Below are positions 8,311-16,112 of a DNA stretch of 64,000 bases, in pieces. Source of the stretch: Limosilactobacillus secaliphilus (GTDB lineage: Bacteria > Bacillota > Bacilli > Lactobacillales > Lactobacillaceae); assembly GCF_001437055.1 (NCBI RefSeq), contig NZ_JQBW01000006.1:1-64000 (forward strand). Reading direction: 5' to 3'. The position numbers and the translations under genes were made by a program. Below the pieces are notes generated by a model. The model was given only the letters and a program-made list of their open reading frames with translations. It did not search any database and had not been told where the DNA came from. The number at the start of each line of letters is the position of its first letter. Position 1 is the stretch's first letter.

Positions 8311-8739
8311 ATGAAAAAGTTAACGACGATTACACTGACGATTGTTGCCGCTCTAAGCTTAGCTGCCTGTGGCAATAACAGTCAGCAAAGCAAGGAAAAC
8401 TCGAGCTTGAAAGCCGAAAATTCCAGTTTAAAAGCTAAGAGTTCGTCCAAGGCAGCCAGTGAGTCATCTCAAAAGGCACAAACAGCTTCATCATCCGCTG
8501 CTAACACTTCTTCTCAATCCTCTCAATTAACGGTGGAACAAGTAGCGGACCGCTTTGCTCAGCTACAGCATCTTGACCGGAGCCAGATCAACATTTATGT
8601 TCACCCGACCGCGGATCCTGACGTTTTCCGGGTTTACGTGAAGGATAAGAACTCTGACCCAAGCATTGATAGCTTAATCGATCACCATCTTTTCAACGTT
8701 CGAACCAACCAAATTACCCAGGCAACTAGTCGGGAATAG
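8311..8739 (+). CDS. small Ser/Lys-rich lipoprotein of unknown function
   Basis: 142 residues from the chosen start MKKLTTITLTIVAALSLAAC. The N-terminus is a classic lipoprotein signal with lipobox SLAAC at Cys20, so the mature protein should be anchored on the outer face of the membrane. A low-complexity linker with two near-repeats of ENSSLKA follows (about 25-70). The C-terminal domain of about 65 residues (LTVEQVADRF...INIYVHPTADPDVFRVYVKD) probably folds. I do not recognise the family. The gene has its own promoter and is monocistronic between a terminator and the inverted repeat element. Confidence 0.8.
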   Translation: MKKLTTITLTIVAALSLAACGNNSQQSKENSSLKAENSSLKAKSSSKAASESSQKAQTASSSAANTSSQSSQLTVEQVADRFAQLQHLDRSQINIYVHPTADPDVFRVYVKDKNSDPSIDSLIDHHLFNVRTNQITQATSRE

Positions 8740-8748
8740 TTTCGAGAT

Positions 8749-8911
8749 AAAAAGTACCCTTGTGACATCATCCCTTTTACATACATCGAAAGTTAACAGG
8801 CGGTACAACAATGGCTCCAACGTTCTGGCAAAGCCGAACGTTGGAGCCTATTGTTGCTCGCGGGGGCGTGACTACGAAGCCATTAGTAGCTTCTGTCACG
8901 CTCCCACCTTT
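8749..8911 (-). repeat. dispersed structured repeat, copy 1
   Basis: Read on the minus strand this segment starts GTGGGAGCGTGACAGAA, contains a small GAAGC/GCTTC hairpin, CCCCGC, then a 13-bp GGCTCCAACGTTC/GAACGTTGGAGCC hairpin, and ends GATGTCACAA plus a T-rich tail. The same order of blocks occurs at 53276-53441 on the plus strand. The ends are imperfect inverted repeats (TGGGAG..TGA.ACA). It abuts the guaD stop codon and may act as its terminator. Confidence 0.7.
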
Positions 8912-10250
8912 AGTTACGTTGATAAACCGGTTGGCCATTGACAAAAACCGTCTCTATATCGGTTTGCTCGGTCTGGTACATCAAGCGCTGAAAAATGTCA
9001 GCAGTGCTTAATGGCATTAAAGCACGATGCATTTTGACAACCTGTAAATCGGCAGCGTAACCAGCTTGAATGACACCGGTCTTTAATCCCAATGCCGCAG
9101 CACCGCCCCTAGTTGCCAGATAAAAAGCGTTGGCCATCGTAATGCGCGAACCAGCGACCCCACGTTTTTCAGCTGGCAGTTGATTATCAACGCCATCAGT
9201 TAACTGTTGCGATGACTTGACCGCCTGCCGCGCGTTGTGGAAGAGACTCGGCGTATAGCCACCTGAAATGTCGGAGCCCAGTCCCAGTTGATTATGCAAA
9301 GCAAGTAACTGTTTGACCGGTAATACACCGTTACCAAAGTAAATGTTGGAAATTGGGCAATGGGCAATTGCGGAGTGGCGTTCCCGGAGAATGCGCCAAT
9401 CATCTTTGGTCAACTGGGTACCATGGGCCATTACCGCGCGTTTAGTCAACAGGCCAAAATGATCCATCACCTCGGTGTCACGTTGACCAAAGCGCTCAAT
9501 AGCATAGCCATGTTCCCAATTGCTTTCACTTAGGTGCGATTGCACAGGCAAGTCATATTGATGTGCTAACCGGCCCAAACCAAACAGGGCCTCATCAGTA
9601 CAACTAGGGACAAACCGCGGCGTAATGACCGGTTCAATGGTCTGTCCGGATTGTGTCTGCAGATCGCGAACGGCATGGATAAATTTTTCCGTCGATGATA
9701 AGGCTGCCTGAGCAGAAGAATTTCGATAGTATTCAGGCGATGTACTTGGGTTGTCCATCACTACTTGCCCAACAAAACCGCGCAAACCTTGCTTCACCGA
9801 CTCCTTGGCCAGTATCATATTCGCGGAAAAATGAATCGTCCCGAACATGAGGGCTGCGGTCGTACCGTTAGCCAATAAGTTGTGGACAAAATCCTGGTAA
9901 ACCTTCTGCGCATATGTGGGGTCGCTCAACTTAGCTTCTAAGGGGAAAGTGTAATGATTCAACCACTTCGCCAACGGAAGATCAAGTGCCAAACCCGCTT
10001 GCGGCCATTGGGGAGCATGGACATGTAAGTCAACGAAACCGGGCAGAAGGTACTGATCAGCACCAAGTTCAACTAAACGTTCCTGTTGACGAGCTACCTG
10101 CAGCTGTTTTGCATATTCAGGGTCCTTGCGGTGTAGAATTCGTGCAATGATCCCCTTTGAATCGATCATGATCAACGCATCTTGAACTGCTTGAACGTGA
10201 TTTGGATCTTTGGAGCTGAAATATGTTCCGTGAATCGTTAACTCTGCCAT
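8910..10250 (-). CDS. guaD: guanine deaminase
   Basis: 446 residues from MAELTIHGTYFSS, a start supported by AAGAGGT 8 nt upstream; the longer frame to 10313 has no ribosome binding site. It is an amidohydrolase-superfamily protein: PGFVDLHVHAPQWPQ (metal-binding HxH and the guanine deaminase-specific APQ), QSHLSES, AHGTQL, HCPISN and the metal-binding Asp in GSDISGG. The enzyme hydrolyses guanine to xanthine and ammonia (EC 3.5.4.3) in purine salvage. Two facing CGAACAA half-sites upstream suggest PurR-type control. Confidence 0.9.
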   Translation of the reverse strand: MAELTIHGTYFSSKDPNHVQAVQDALIMIDSKGIIARILHRKDPEYAKQLQVARQQERLVELGADQYLLPGFVDLHVHAPQWPQAGLALDLPLAKWLNHYTFPLEAKLSDPTYAQKVYQDFVHNLLANGTTAALMFGTIHFSANMILAKESVKQGLRGFVGQVVMDNPSTSPEYYRNSSAQAALSSTEKFIHAVRDLQTQSGQTIEPVITPRFVPSCTDEALFGLGRLAHQYDLPVQSHLSESNWEHGYAIERFGQRDTEVMDHFGLLTKRAVMAHGTQLTKDDWRILRERHSAIAHCPISNIYFGNGVLPVKQLLALHNQLGLGSDISGGYTPSLFHNARQAVKSSQQLTDGVDNQLPAEKRGVAGSRITMANAFYLATRGGAAALGLKTGVIQAGYAADLQVVKMHRALMPLSTADIFQRLMYQTEQTDIETVFVNGQPVYQRN

Positions 10251-10288
10251 TGTCTGGACCTCTTTTCCTGATTTGTTTAAGTGTATAA

Positions 10289-10322
10289 CGAACAAGTAAT
10301 TAAGTAAATGCATAATTGTTCG
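10289..10322. promoter_or_regulatory. PurBox-like inverted repeat upstream of guaD
   Basis: CGAACAA at 10289-10295 and its reverse complement TTGTTCG at 10316-10322 face each other with a 20-nt AT-rich spacer. Gram-positive PurR boxes contain CGAACWWT in this inverted arrangement. It lies 39 nt upstream of guaD. PurR binding is inferred. Confidence 0.45.
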
Positions 10323-10338
10323 TGTTAGACAAAAGTAT

Positions 10339-10375
10339 AAAATAAGGCACCAGCTGCTTGCTGATGCCTTATTTT
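10339..10375 (-). terminator. bidirectional-type terminator after the YkuD gene
   Basis: AAAATAAGGCA...TGCCTTATTTT forms a stem with A and T tracts on either side. It lies 10 nt past the stop codon of the minus-strand YkuD gene. Confidence 0.8.
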
Positions 10376-10385
10376 CGTTATTTGA

Positions 10386-10973
10386 CTAATTATCTGCGAC
10401 AACAACCTTCGTTCCGGTTGGCAAATCATGCTCGAACCATTTGGCGTCGGCAATGGAGAGGCAGACACAGCCTGGTGAGCTTGGGGCTTTCCCTTGCTTG
10501 TTGGCTAAGCTCTTAATATAGTGATGCGGATCTTTCGTGGTCACGATTGAATGGAACATGTAATCCCCGTTCCATGAGATACAGTAGTTCGCACCCAACT
10601 TCAAGTTCGGGTTGTAGACCCTATCTTTGCGGATGTTAGAAGCATGGAAGGTGCCTGTGGGGGTGACGCTCTTCATCTTGTGGGTCACTGGGTCTTTCTT
10701 GTAAACACCGGCAGAACTGTACATTGTGTACAACAGCTTCTTGCCACTGTATACGTAAGTCCGGTTACCCTTCAAGCTGACCTTCACCCATAAGTTGGGC
10801 TTGCCCTTCAATTCAGGATATGGAACCGTCTCAGAAGACTTAACCCAACTGATTGGACGGCGCATGTGCTTGCTATGCGGTTTGCTGCTGGCTAATGCCG
10901 GGTTAACCAAAAGTGCCAGAACCAAAATCATTGCCAGCAACATGGTTCCGCATTGACGTAAATGACGATTCAT
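10386..10973 (-). CDS. secreted YkuD-fold L,D-transpeptidase-like protein
   Basis: 195 residues. A Sec signal peptide occupies residues 1-28 (MLLAMILVLALLVNPALA). The YkuD domain covers about 60-195, with LWVKVSLKGNRTYVYSGKKLL and the catalytic region FHSIVTTKD...SSPGCVCLSIADAKWF. YkuD enzymes cross-link or modify peptidoglycan with a catalytic Cys in the motif S-H-G-C-h-(R/N). Here the His is Pro and the Arg is Cys, giving SPGCVCL. The catalytic Cys and an upstream His are kept, so activity is uncertain. It is flanked by terminators, so it is probably monocistronic. Confidence 0.85.
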   Translation of the reverse strand: MNRHLRQCGTMLLAMILVLALLVNPALASSKPHSKHMRRPISWVKSSETVPYPELKGKPNLWVKVSLKGNRTYVYSGKKLLYTMYSSAGVYKKDPVTHKMKSVTPTGTFHASNIRKDRVYNPNLKLGANYCISWNGDYMFHSIVTTKDPHHYIKSLANKQGKAPSSPGCVCLSIADAKWFEHDLPTGTKVVVADN

Positions 10974-11132
10974 CAGATTTTCACTCCTGATATTTCAAAA
11001 ATGAGTTGATAGTAATAATGTACTACTTTTCTGTCTAAATAGTTACCAATTAGCTCACAAAATTGAACAAATGGTCCTGGCAAACGCCTCACTAGCAGCG
11101 CTTTTCATTACAAGAAAATATTTATTTTTCAC

Positions 11133-11171
11133 AAAAAACTCCCCTCACCATTTATAAGGCAAGGAGAGTTC
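11133..11171 (-). terminator. terminator of the racemase operon
   Basis: On the minus strand AACTCTCCTTGCC pairs imperfectly with GGTGAGGGGAGTT and is followed by TTTTTT. It lies 6 nt after the stop of the enolase-superfamily gene. Confidence 0.75.
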
Positions 11172-11176
11172 ATTCA

Positions 11177-12283
11177 TCATTTCAATGTTGTTGACGCAAC
11201 CGTGAATCGTTTCATGTTATCCCAGTCGATTTCAAAGCCCATACCAGGCGTTTGAGGTGCATCAACATAAGTGCCATCCAGCTCAACCGTTGGCTTAATG
11301 ATGTCACGATCATAGTAACGAGTGGAAGCGGCAATATCGTTGGGCAAGGTGTAACCAGGAAGCGTGGCTGCGGCAATGTTCTCTGCCCGGGCAACCCCGG
11401 AGTCCAGCATTCCGCCACACCAGCAGTCGAGTCCGTGGTCACGAGCGTAGGCTTGAATCTGCTTGGCGGCAGTTAATCCACCAACTCGCGCAACCTTAAT
11501 GTTGATAATGCGGCCACTGCCAAGTTCAACCATCTTGTGCGCATCGTCAAGCGAGGTCACACTTTCGTCCAGACAAACCGCTGTCTTCAATTCGGACTGC
11601 AGTCGAGCGTGGTCAACCAAGTCCCCTGGTTCCAGCGGCTGCTCGATCATGATCAGATTTAAGTCATCCAGCTTCTTTAGCATCGGCAGGTCCTTCAGGC
11701 GATAAGCTGAGTTGGCATCGGCCATCAGCATGGCATCAGGAAATTCGTCGCGAACCGCTTTGATGTATTCATAATCAGCACCGGGCTTGATCTTCATCTT
11801 AATTCGGTGGTAACCCGTGTCGAGATAACCACGGACAACCTCAACCAACTTTGCCGGTGAAGCCTGGACACCAATGCTGACACCAACTTCGACCTTTTCC
11901 TTATTGCCGCCGACTGCTTTGTACAGCGGTAAGCCCTGCTCTTGTGCATACAGGTCCCACAGAGCACAGTTAACACAGGACTTGCTCATTTTGTTCCGCC
12001 GCACATAGCTGAACAATTCTTCCGTGTCATCCGGATGATCGATCTCATGGCCGACCACCTTTGGTAACAGTTGTTTATCCAGCAATTCCCACGCGCCATC
12101 ACGAAATTCTTCATTGTAGAATGGCACATCAAATGCAGAACATTCAGCATAACCGTGATTGCCTTCACTATCGGTCAATTCCAGAATGATCGTCCGCTTG
12201 AACTTAATCACCCCAAAGCTAACTTCGAAGGGATTGCGAAGTGGCAGGTCAACTTTAAACATCCGTGCTTGTGTAACTTTCAT
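11177..12283 (-). CDS. enolase-superfamily N-acylamino acid racemase / o-succinylbenzoate synthase-like enzyme
   Basis: 368 residues. Catalytic elements of the MenC/NSAR subgroup are present: the KxK pair in RIKMKIKPG (about residue 163), metal ligands in ADANSAY, IEQPL and LDESVT, and the second-face Lys in NIKVARVGG. Family members either make o-succinylbenzoate (menaquinone pathway) or racemise N-acyl amino acids. No other men gene is nearby. It is the last gene of a tight operon with an MFS transporter (3-nt gap) and an M20 peptidase, so racemisation of N-acyl (for example N-succinyl) amino acids or dipeptide epimerisation is more likely. Substrate is inferred. Confidence 0.8.
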   Translation of the reverse strand: MKVTQARMFKVDLPLRNPFEVSFGVIKFKRTIILELTDSEGNHGYAECSAFDVPFYNEEFRDGAWELLDKQLLPKVVGHEIDHPDDTEELFSYVRRNKMSKSCVNCALWDLYAQEQGLPLYKAVGGNKEKVEVGVSIGVQASPAKLVEVVRGYLDTGYHRIKMKIKPGADYEYIKAVRDEFPDAMLMADANSAYRLKDLPMLKKLDDLNLIMIEQPLEPGDLVDHARLQSELKTAVCLDESVTSLDDAHKMVELGSGRIINIKVARVGGLTAAKQIQAYARDHGLDCWCGGMLDSGVARAENIAAATLPGYTLPNDIAASTRYYDRDIIKPTVELDGTYVDAPQTPGMGFEIDWDNMKRFTVASTTLK

Positions 12284-12286
12284 ATT

Positions 12287-13492
12287 CTACCCCCGTTCTG
12301 CGGCTGGCTTTGTGTTGATCGTTAAGGAGGCAACAAAGGACAGCAATGCAAATGCAGTTAACATCAAGAATGCGCCAGTGAAACTGTGAGTGGCTTGAAC
12401 CACTAAACCGATCAAGATAGGTGCCAGGAAACCGGCAACTTGACCACCAAAGTTAACAACACCGATGGAAGCACCGTAATTTGACTTGGAGATCAGTTGG
12501 GCAACGAATGCGTATGAAGCCCCGAAGGCAACCGACTTAGTAAAGTAAGCCAGGACCTCAAAGACGATGATCCAGGTCAGGCTCTGGGACCGGAACATGC
12601 CGTACATGAAGCACATTGTCACTAAGGAAGCCAAGGAGATCAGCCATTTTTCGTGGCCGGCGAAGAACTTAACCATGATGAAGCCAGCTAAGAAAGCCCC
12701 CAAACCGGCAGTGACCGATGGCAATGGAACCAGCCAAGTGATGCCCTTCAGGTTGATGTGTCGTGCTTGCAGCAAGTAAGTTGGCATCCAAGTATCCAGG
12801 CCCTTCGTGATGACACTCAAGCCAAAGACAACTCCGGAGAAACTAAGAACTCGCCAATCAAACTTACCTTTTTCCTGACTGGACCCCGTTTCATAATCCG
12901 GCACTTCCTGATTCAGTGGACGTTCGAGTAAGAAGTAGATTAAGACATAAACCAGACCTAAGATACCAACGAAATGGAAGGCTCCACGCCAGGACATAGC
13001 GGCGATCAGCGGTGCAACAACGAATGGAGCGACCGCGTTACCAATGTAGTTAGAGGAAATTGCGACCCCAGAGGCTTGGCCACGTTTATCCTTAGGGAAA
13101 GCCAGACGAACCTGCTTCATCGCTGCGGATGGGTAGGAACCTTCACCGATCCCGAAGAGCACCCGGATTACGATCAGTGAGGTGAATGACCAGGCAAAAC
13201 TAGTCATAACCGTGAAAACTGACCAAGCAATCAGCGATACTACGGTCATCCACTTGGTACCGAAGCGGTCAACTAACCAACCGCCAGGAATTTGCATGAG
13301 TGAGTAGCTGAAGAAGAAGGCTGAACCAACCACCCCTAATTGGGCAGGAGTCAGTGTAAACGTCTTGCCTACATAAGCCAGGGCAATGTTCATGGCAGAA
13401 CGGTCGATGAAACAAATAATGAAGCCAATAAAGACAAGTGATAAGGAACGATAGGATTTAGGTTTATTGCTAGCTGGATTTAATTCTTCCAT
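12287..13492 (-). CDS. MFS transporter (anion:cation symporter-like)
   Basis: 401 residues with 12 predicted membrane segments. MFS signatures include GGWLVDRFGTKW in loop 2-3 and GIGEGSYPSAAMKQV, which resembles the ACS/phthalate-glucarate permease subfamily of organic-anion importers. It is sandwiched between the M20 peptidase (5-nt gap) and the racemase (3-nt gap), so it should import the substrate they process, plausibly an N-acylated amino acid carrying a free carboxylate. Confidence 0.85.
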   Translation of the reverse strand: MEELNPASNKPKSYRSLSLVFIGFIICFIDRSAMNIALAYVGKTFTLTPAQLGVVGSAFFFSYSLMQIPGGWLVDRFGTKWMTVVSLIAWSVFTVMTSFAWSFTSLIVIRVLFGIGEGSYPSAAMKQVRLAFPKDKRGQASGVAISSNYIGNAVAPFVVAPLIAAMSWRGAFHFVGILGLVYVLIYFLLERPLNQEVPDYETGSSQEKGKFDWRVLSFSGVVFGLSVITKGLDTWMPTYLLQARHINLKGITWLVPLPSVTAGLGAFLAGFIMVKFFAGHEKWLISLASLVTMCFMYGMFRSQSLTWIIVFEVLAYFTKSVAFGASYAFVAQLISKSNYGASIGVVNFGGQVAGFLAPILIGLVVQATHSFTGAFLMLTAFALLSFVASLTINTKPAAERG

Positions 13493-13497
13493 AAAGA

Positions 13498-14847
13498 TTA
13501 CCCTCTTTCTGTATTTTCTTTTCCTAATTCAAAACACAAGTTGGCGATCAGACTAATGCCATCCCAGAAAGCCTGAACTTGCAGGTTTTCATTTGGCGCA
13601 TGATTGTGCTGATCATAGTTAGCCAACGGAATGGTAAAGACCGGCACGTGTAATTCGTCAACCCAAATGTAGTTAGGCACGCTGCCGGGCATTACCGGCT
13701 CAATCAGACAGTCGCCAGTGCCCTTCTTAATGGCCGCTTGCACCCGCCTAATTAACGGAAGATGCGGGTCCATCTTGGTCGGATCAAGTCCCGCCAAAAA
13801 ATGCAGCTGAACCCTGCCACTTGCCAATTCATCCGCCAAAGCCTTTTTGATCAGGCCTTTAACTTCCTGACAAGTCTGACCGGCGACTAAGCGACAATCG
13901 ACCACCGCACACGCTTGATGGGGAATAATGGTCTTAATGTAGTCGCCTTGATAGCCACTCGTCAGGCCATTGATCGTTAACGTCGGCATGAACATCAAAC
14001 GACGATAATAATCATGCTTGTCTTTGAAGAGCGGCGACGGAACATCGGTTGGCATTGGCAGTTCGCTTAGCCATTGTTCTTCGGCTTGACTAGGGCCTTG
14101 AACTTTGTCGTAGAAGCCTGGCACTTTGACATGATAAGTGCTTGGGTCAACCAATTTGTTCAGCGCATTCAAGAGTTCTAAGGCGGCGTTGCGACTAACA
14201 TTGCCAAAATTACCGGAATGCAAGTCATGATCGGCAACCTGCGTGCTTAAGCGGAAAGCAAGAACGCCCCGGTTGCCCAACCGCAAAACATGCTTGCCTG
14301 ATTGACTGAAGGAGCCATCCATCACAAACACATCATCAACGTCAGCTAATAATTGTTTGTTGAGACTGGCGACCGTTGGCTGTAAATGAGGACTGCCAAT
14401 TTCTTCCTCCCCTTCGATAAATAGTCGCAGGGTAAATGGCAAGTCACCATGCAGCTGCAGATAGGTATAAATCCCTAATATCTGGGCTAACAGCTGACCC
14501 TTGTTATCTCCACAACCGCGGCCATAAAAGCGGCCATCTTCTTCGGTTAATGAAAATGGGTCCGTTCGCCAGTCGTGCAAGTTGCCAACTGATTGCACAT
14601 CATAGTGGCCATAAAATAGGTAAGTCTGAGCCTTGCCTGGAGACAGGGTGGCCAAAATGACTGGATTACCTTCTGTTTCAACGACTTGAACTTCCGCATG
14701 CAGCAGTGTTTTTAGCAAGTCGGTTAGGTAGTCGACAGTTTCGTCAATTCCCTCACCGGTCTCGCTGAGCGATCGCTTACTAATCAACTCCGCAAAGTAT
14801 TTAGTAAAACGATGCTGGTTTTGTTGAATATAAGCATTTACGGTCAT
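13498..14847 (-). CDS. M20-family metallopeptidase/deacylase
   Basis: 449 residues from MTVNAYIQQNQHRF; the start is preceded by AGGGGTGAG. M20 zinc-binding motifs are present in order: FYGHYDVQ, GRGCGDNKGQ, the catalytic and metal Glu pair in EGEEEIGSPH, and a C-terminal YDQHNHAPNE. A dimerisation domain lies about 190-340. Family members remove acyl groups from N-acyl amino acids or cleave dipeptides in the cytoplasm. It is the first gene of the operon with the MFS transporter and racemase and is divergent from a LysR regulator. Confidence 0.87.
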   Translation of the reverse strand: MTVNAYIQQNQHRFTKYFAELISKRSLSETGEGIDETVDYLTDLLKTLLHAEVQVVETEGNPVILATLSPGKAQTYLFYGHYDVQSVGNLHDWRTDPFSLTEEDGRFYGRGCGDNKGQLLAQILGIYTYLQLHGDLPFTLRLFIEGEEEIGSPHLQPTVASLNKQLLADVDDVFVMDGSFSQSGKHVLRLGNRGVLAFRLSTQVADHDLHSGNFGNVSRNAALELLNALNKLVDPSTYHVKVPGFYDKVQGPSQAEEQWLSELPMPTDVPSPLFKDKHDYYRRLMFMPTLTINGLTSGYQGDYIKTIIPHQACAVVDCRLVAGQTCQEVKGLIKKALADELASGRVQLHFLAGLDPTKMDPHLPLIRRVQAAIKKGTGDCLIEPVMPGSVPNYIWVDELHVPVFTIPLANYDQHNHAPNENLQVQAFWDGISLIANLCFELGKENTERG

Positions 14848-14874
14848 TTGCTCACCCCTTATAATTAGATTATC

Positions 14875-14890
14875 ATTAGAATATTCTAAT
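14875..14890. promoter_or_regulatory. 16-bp perfect palindrome in the LysR-peptidase intergenic region
   Basis: ATTAGAATATTCTAAT is a perfect palindrome containing a T-N11-A core, the usual LysR binding pattern. It lies 28 nt upstream of the peptidase start and 69 nt upstream of the lysR start, a suitable place to control both. Binding is inferred. Confidence 0.55.
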
Positions 14891-14958
14891 AATGTTCTGA
14901 TTACCAATATCAATTTAGGCATGGTCTATAACCTATATTTATGGAAGGGATTGCAAAT

Positions 14959-15810
14959 ATGAATCTGTCGCAACTTAAATACTTTGTCGAAGTCAGCAAA
15001 AGTTTAAATATTTCCGCTACCGCTCGTAAATTACACGTCTCCCAACCGGCCATTTCCCGCAGTCTTCGGGAATTAGAAGCAGAATTAGGTGTGAAATTAC
15101 TCACTCAGCAGGGACGAAAATTAATATTAACCAGTCAGGGGAGCTTCTTTTACTCGGCTGCCGAGCAGTTTCTGACTCAGTTGCTAGATGCGAGCGATAA
15201 CGTTCAGAAAATTCAGCCGGCCAACGACAACCAGATCACAATTAAAATGCAGCAAACGACTCCCCTACTCGTTCCCTTCATCAGACTCATTAAGGACCAA
15301 TTGCCAGGTATTGTGATCCACATTATCCAAAGCGATTTAAAGAATGGTGAGCAGCACTTTGATTTTCAATTGGTCCCTGCTCCTGTTGCCAACCAAGCCA
15401 ATGATCTGCTAATTGAAGAAGAAGTCTGCCTGGCCGTTTGCAAAGGGACTTATCGTAAATCTTCAATTGCCCAACGGGAACTTAACGATCTCCCGCTCTT
15501 GCAGCTTGATGAATCGCCATTTGCTGAGATGGTGAAAAGCTACCTGAATGCGCAGGGGATCCATCCGCATTACCTATTGCGGTCAGGCGATCGGAGCCTG
15601 CTTCTTCATCTGGTGGAAGAAGGCTATGGTGGCTGCTTAGTACCAAAACTATCTTGGGGATCACTGATCGATCATCACAAAGTGGACCTCTTGCGCATCG
15701 GCACGCGTGGTTTCCAGCGTCATATCTACCTTTCCTATCCGCTGGGACCCAGAACCAAAACTCAGCAAACCGTGCGCAATCTTTTGCTAAACTATTGTCA
15801 GCAGCTATAA
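14959..15810 (+). CDS. LysR-family transcriptional regulator
   Basis: 283 residues from MNLSQLKYFVEVSKSLNIS; GGAAGGG lies 9-10 nt upstream, and the earlier ATG at 14941 is less likely. The N-terminal winged helix (ARKLHVSQPAISRSLRELEAELG) is textbook LysR. The C-terminal effector domain (about 90-283) should bind a small ligand, plausibly the N-acyl amino acid or peptide handled by the divergent operon. The GGCLVPKLSW segment is typical of the second lobe. Confidence 0.88.
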   Translation: MNLSQLKYFVEVSKSLNISATARKLHVSQPAISRSLRELEAELGVKLLTQQGRKLILTSQGSFFYSAAEQFLTQLLDASDNVQKIQPANDNQITIKMQQTTPLLVPFIRLIKDQLPGIVIHIIQSDLKNGEQHFDFQLVPAPVANQANDLLIEEEVCLAVCKGTYRKSSIAQRELNDLPLLQLDESPFAEMVKSYLNAQGIHPHYLLRSGDRSLLLHLVEEGYGGCLVPKLSWGSLIDHHKVDLLRIGTRGFQRHIYLSYPLGPRTKTQQTVRNLLLNYCQQL

Positions 15811-15972
15811 CGAAACGCAATATAGATGAAATATGGTCTCACAGCGTCTTTGCAAAACAGCAGATCTGGCACTAGTTGCCCTCAAAATGTTAAAATCTTG
15901 GGTGTCACTAAGTCAGATTCATTTATTCCAATTGCATTGTTTTTCTGGATACAATCGATAATAAAAAGCAAC

Positions 15973-16000
15973 TTGCATTTTAACGAAAATTTGTTATCAT
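15973..16000 (+). promoter_or_regulatory. promoter of the MATE gene leader
   Basis: TTGCAT (15973-15978) and TATCAT (15995-16000) are separated by 16 nt. Transcription from here would give a leader of roughly 105 nt before the MATE start codon. The rest of 15811-15972 shows no gene or repeat. Confidence 0.5.
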
Positions 16001-16037
16001 AATTGCTGTTGAAAATAAATACTAAAAAGTAACATAA

Positions 16038-16092
16038 GCGACCAGTAATCGTGAGGATGTCTTTGTAATCTCCCTCACCACTGGTCGTTTTT
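16038..16092 (+). terminator. leader terminator/attenuator hairpin before the MATE gene
   Basis: CGACCAGT pairs with ACTGGTCG and an inner GTGAGG pairs with CCTCAC; the structure is followed by TTTTT. It lies downstream of the promoter and directly before the AAGGAGG ribosome binding site, so it would stop transcription unless an alternative structure forms. No known riboswitch class was recognised. Confidence 0.65.
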
Positions 16093-16112
16093 AATTTAAG
16101 GAGGTTTCGGTT

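Noticed and set aside
16020..16112. Riboswitch of a named class before the MATE gene
   Set aside because: I checked by eye for guanidine, PreQ1, TPP, yybP-ykoY and SAM consensus blocks and found none; only a terminator hairpin is claimed.
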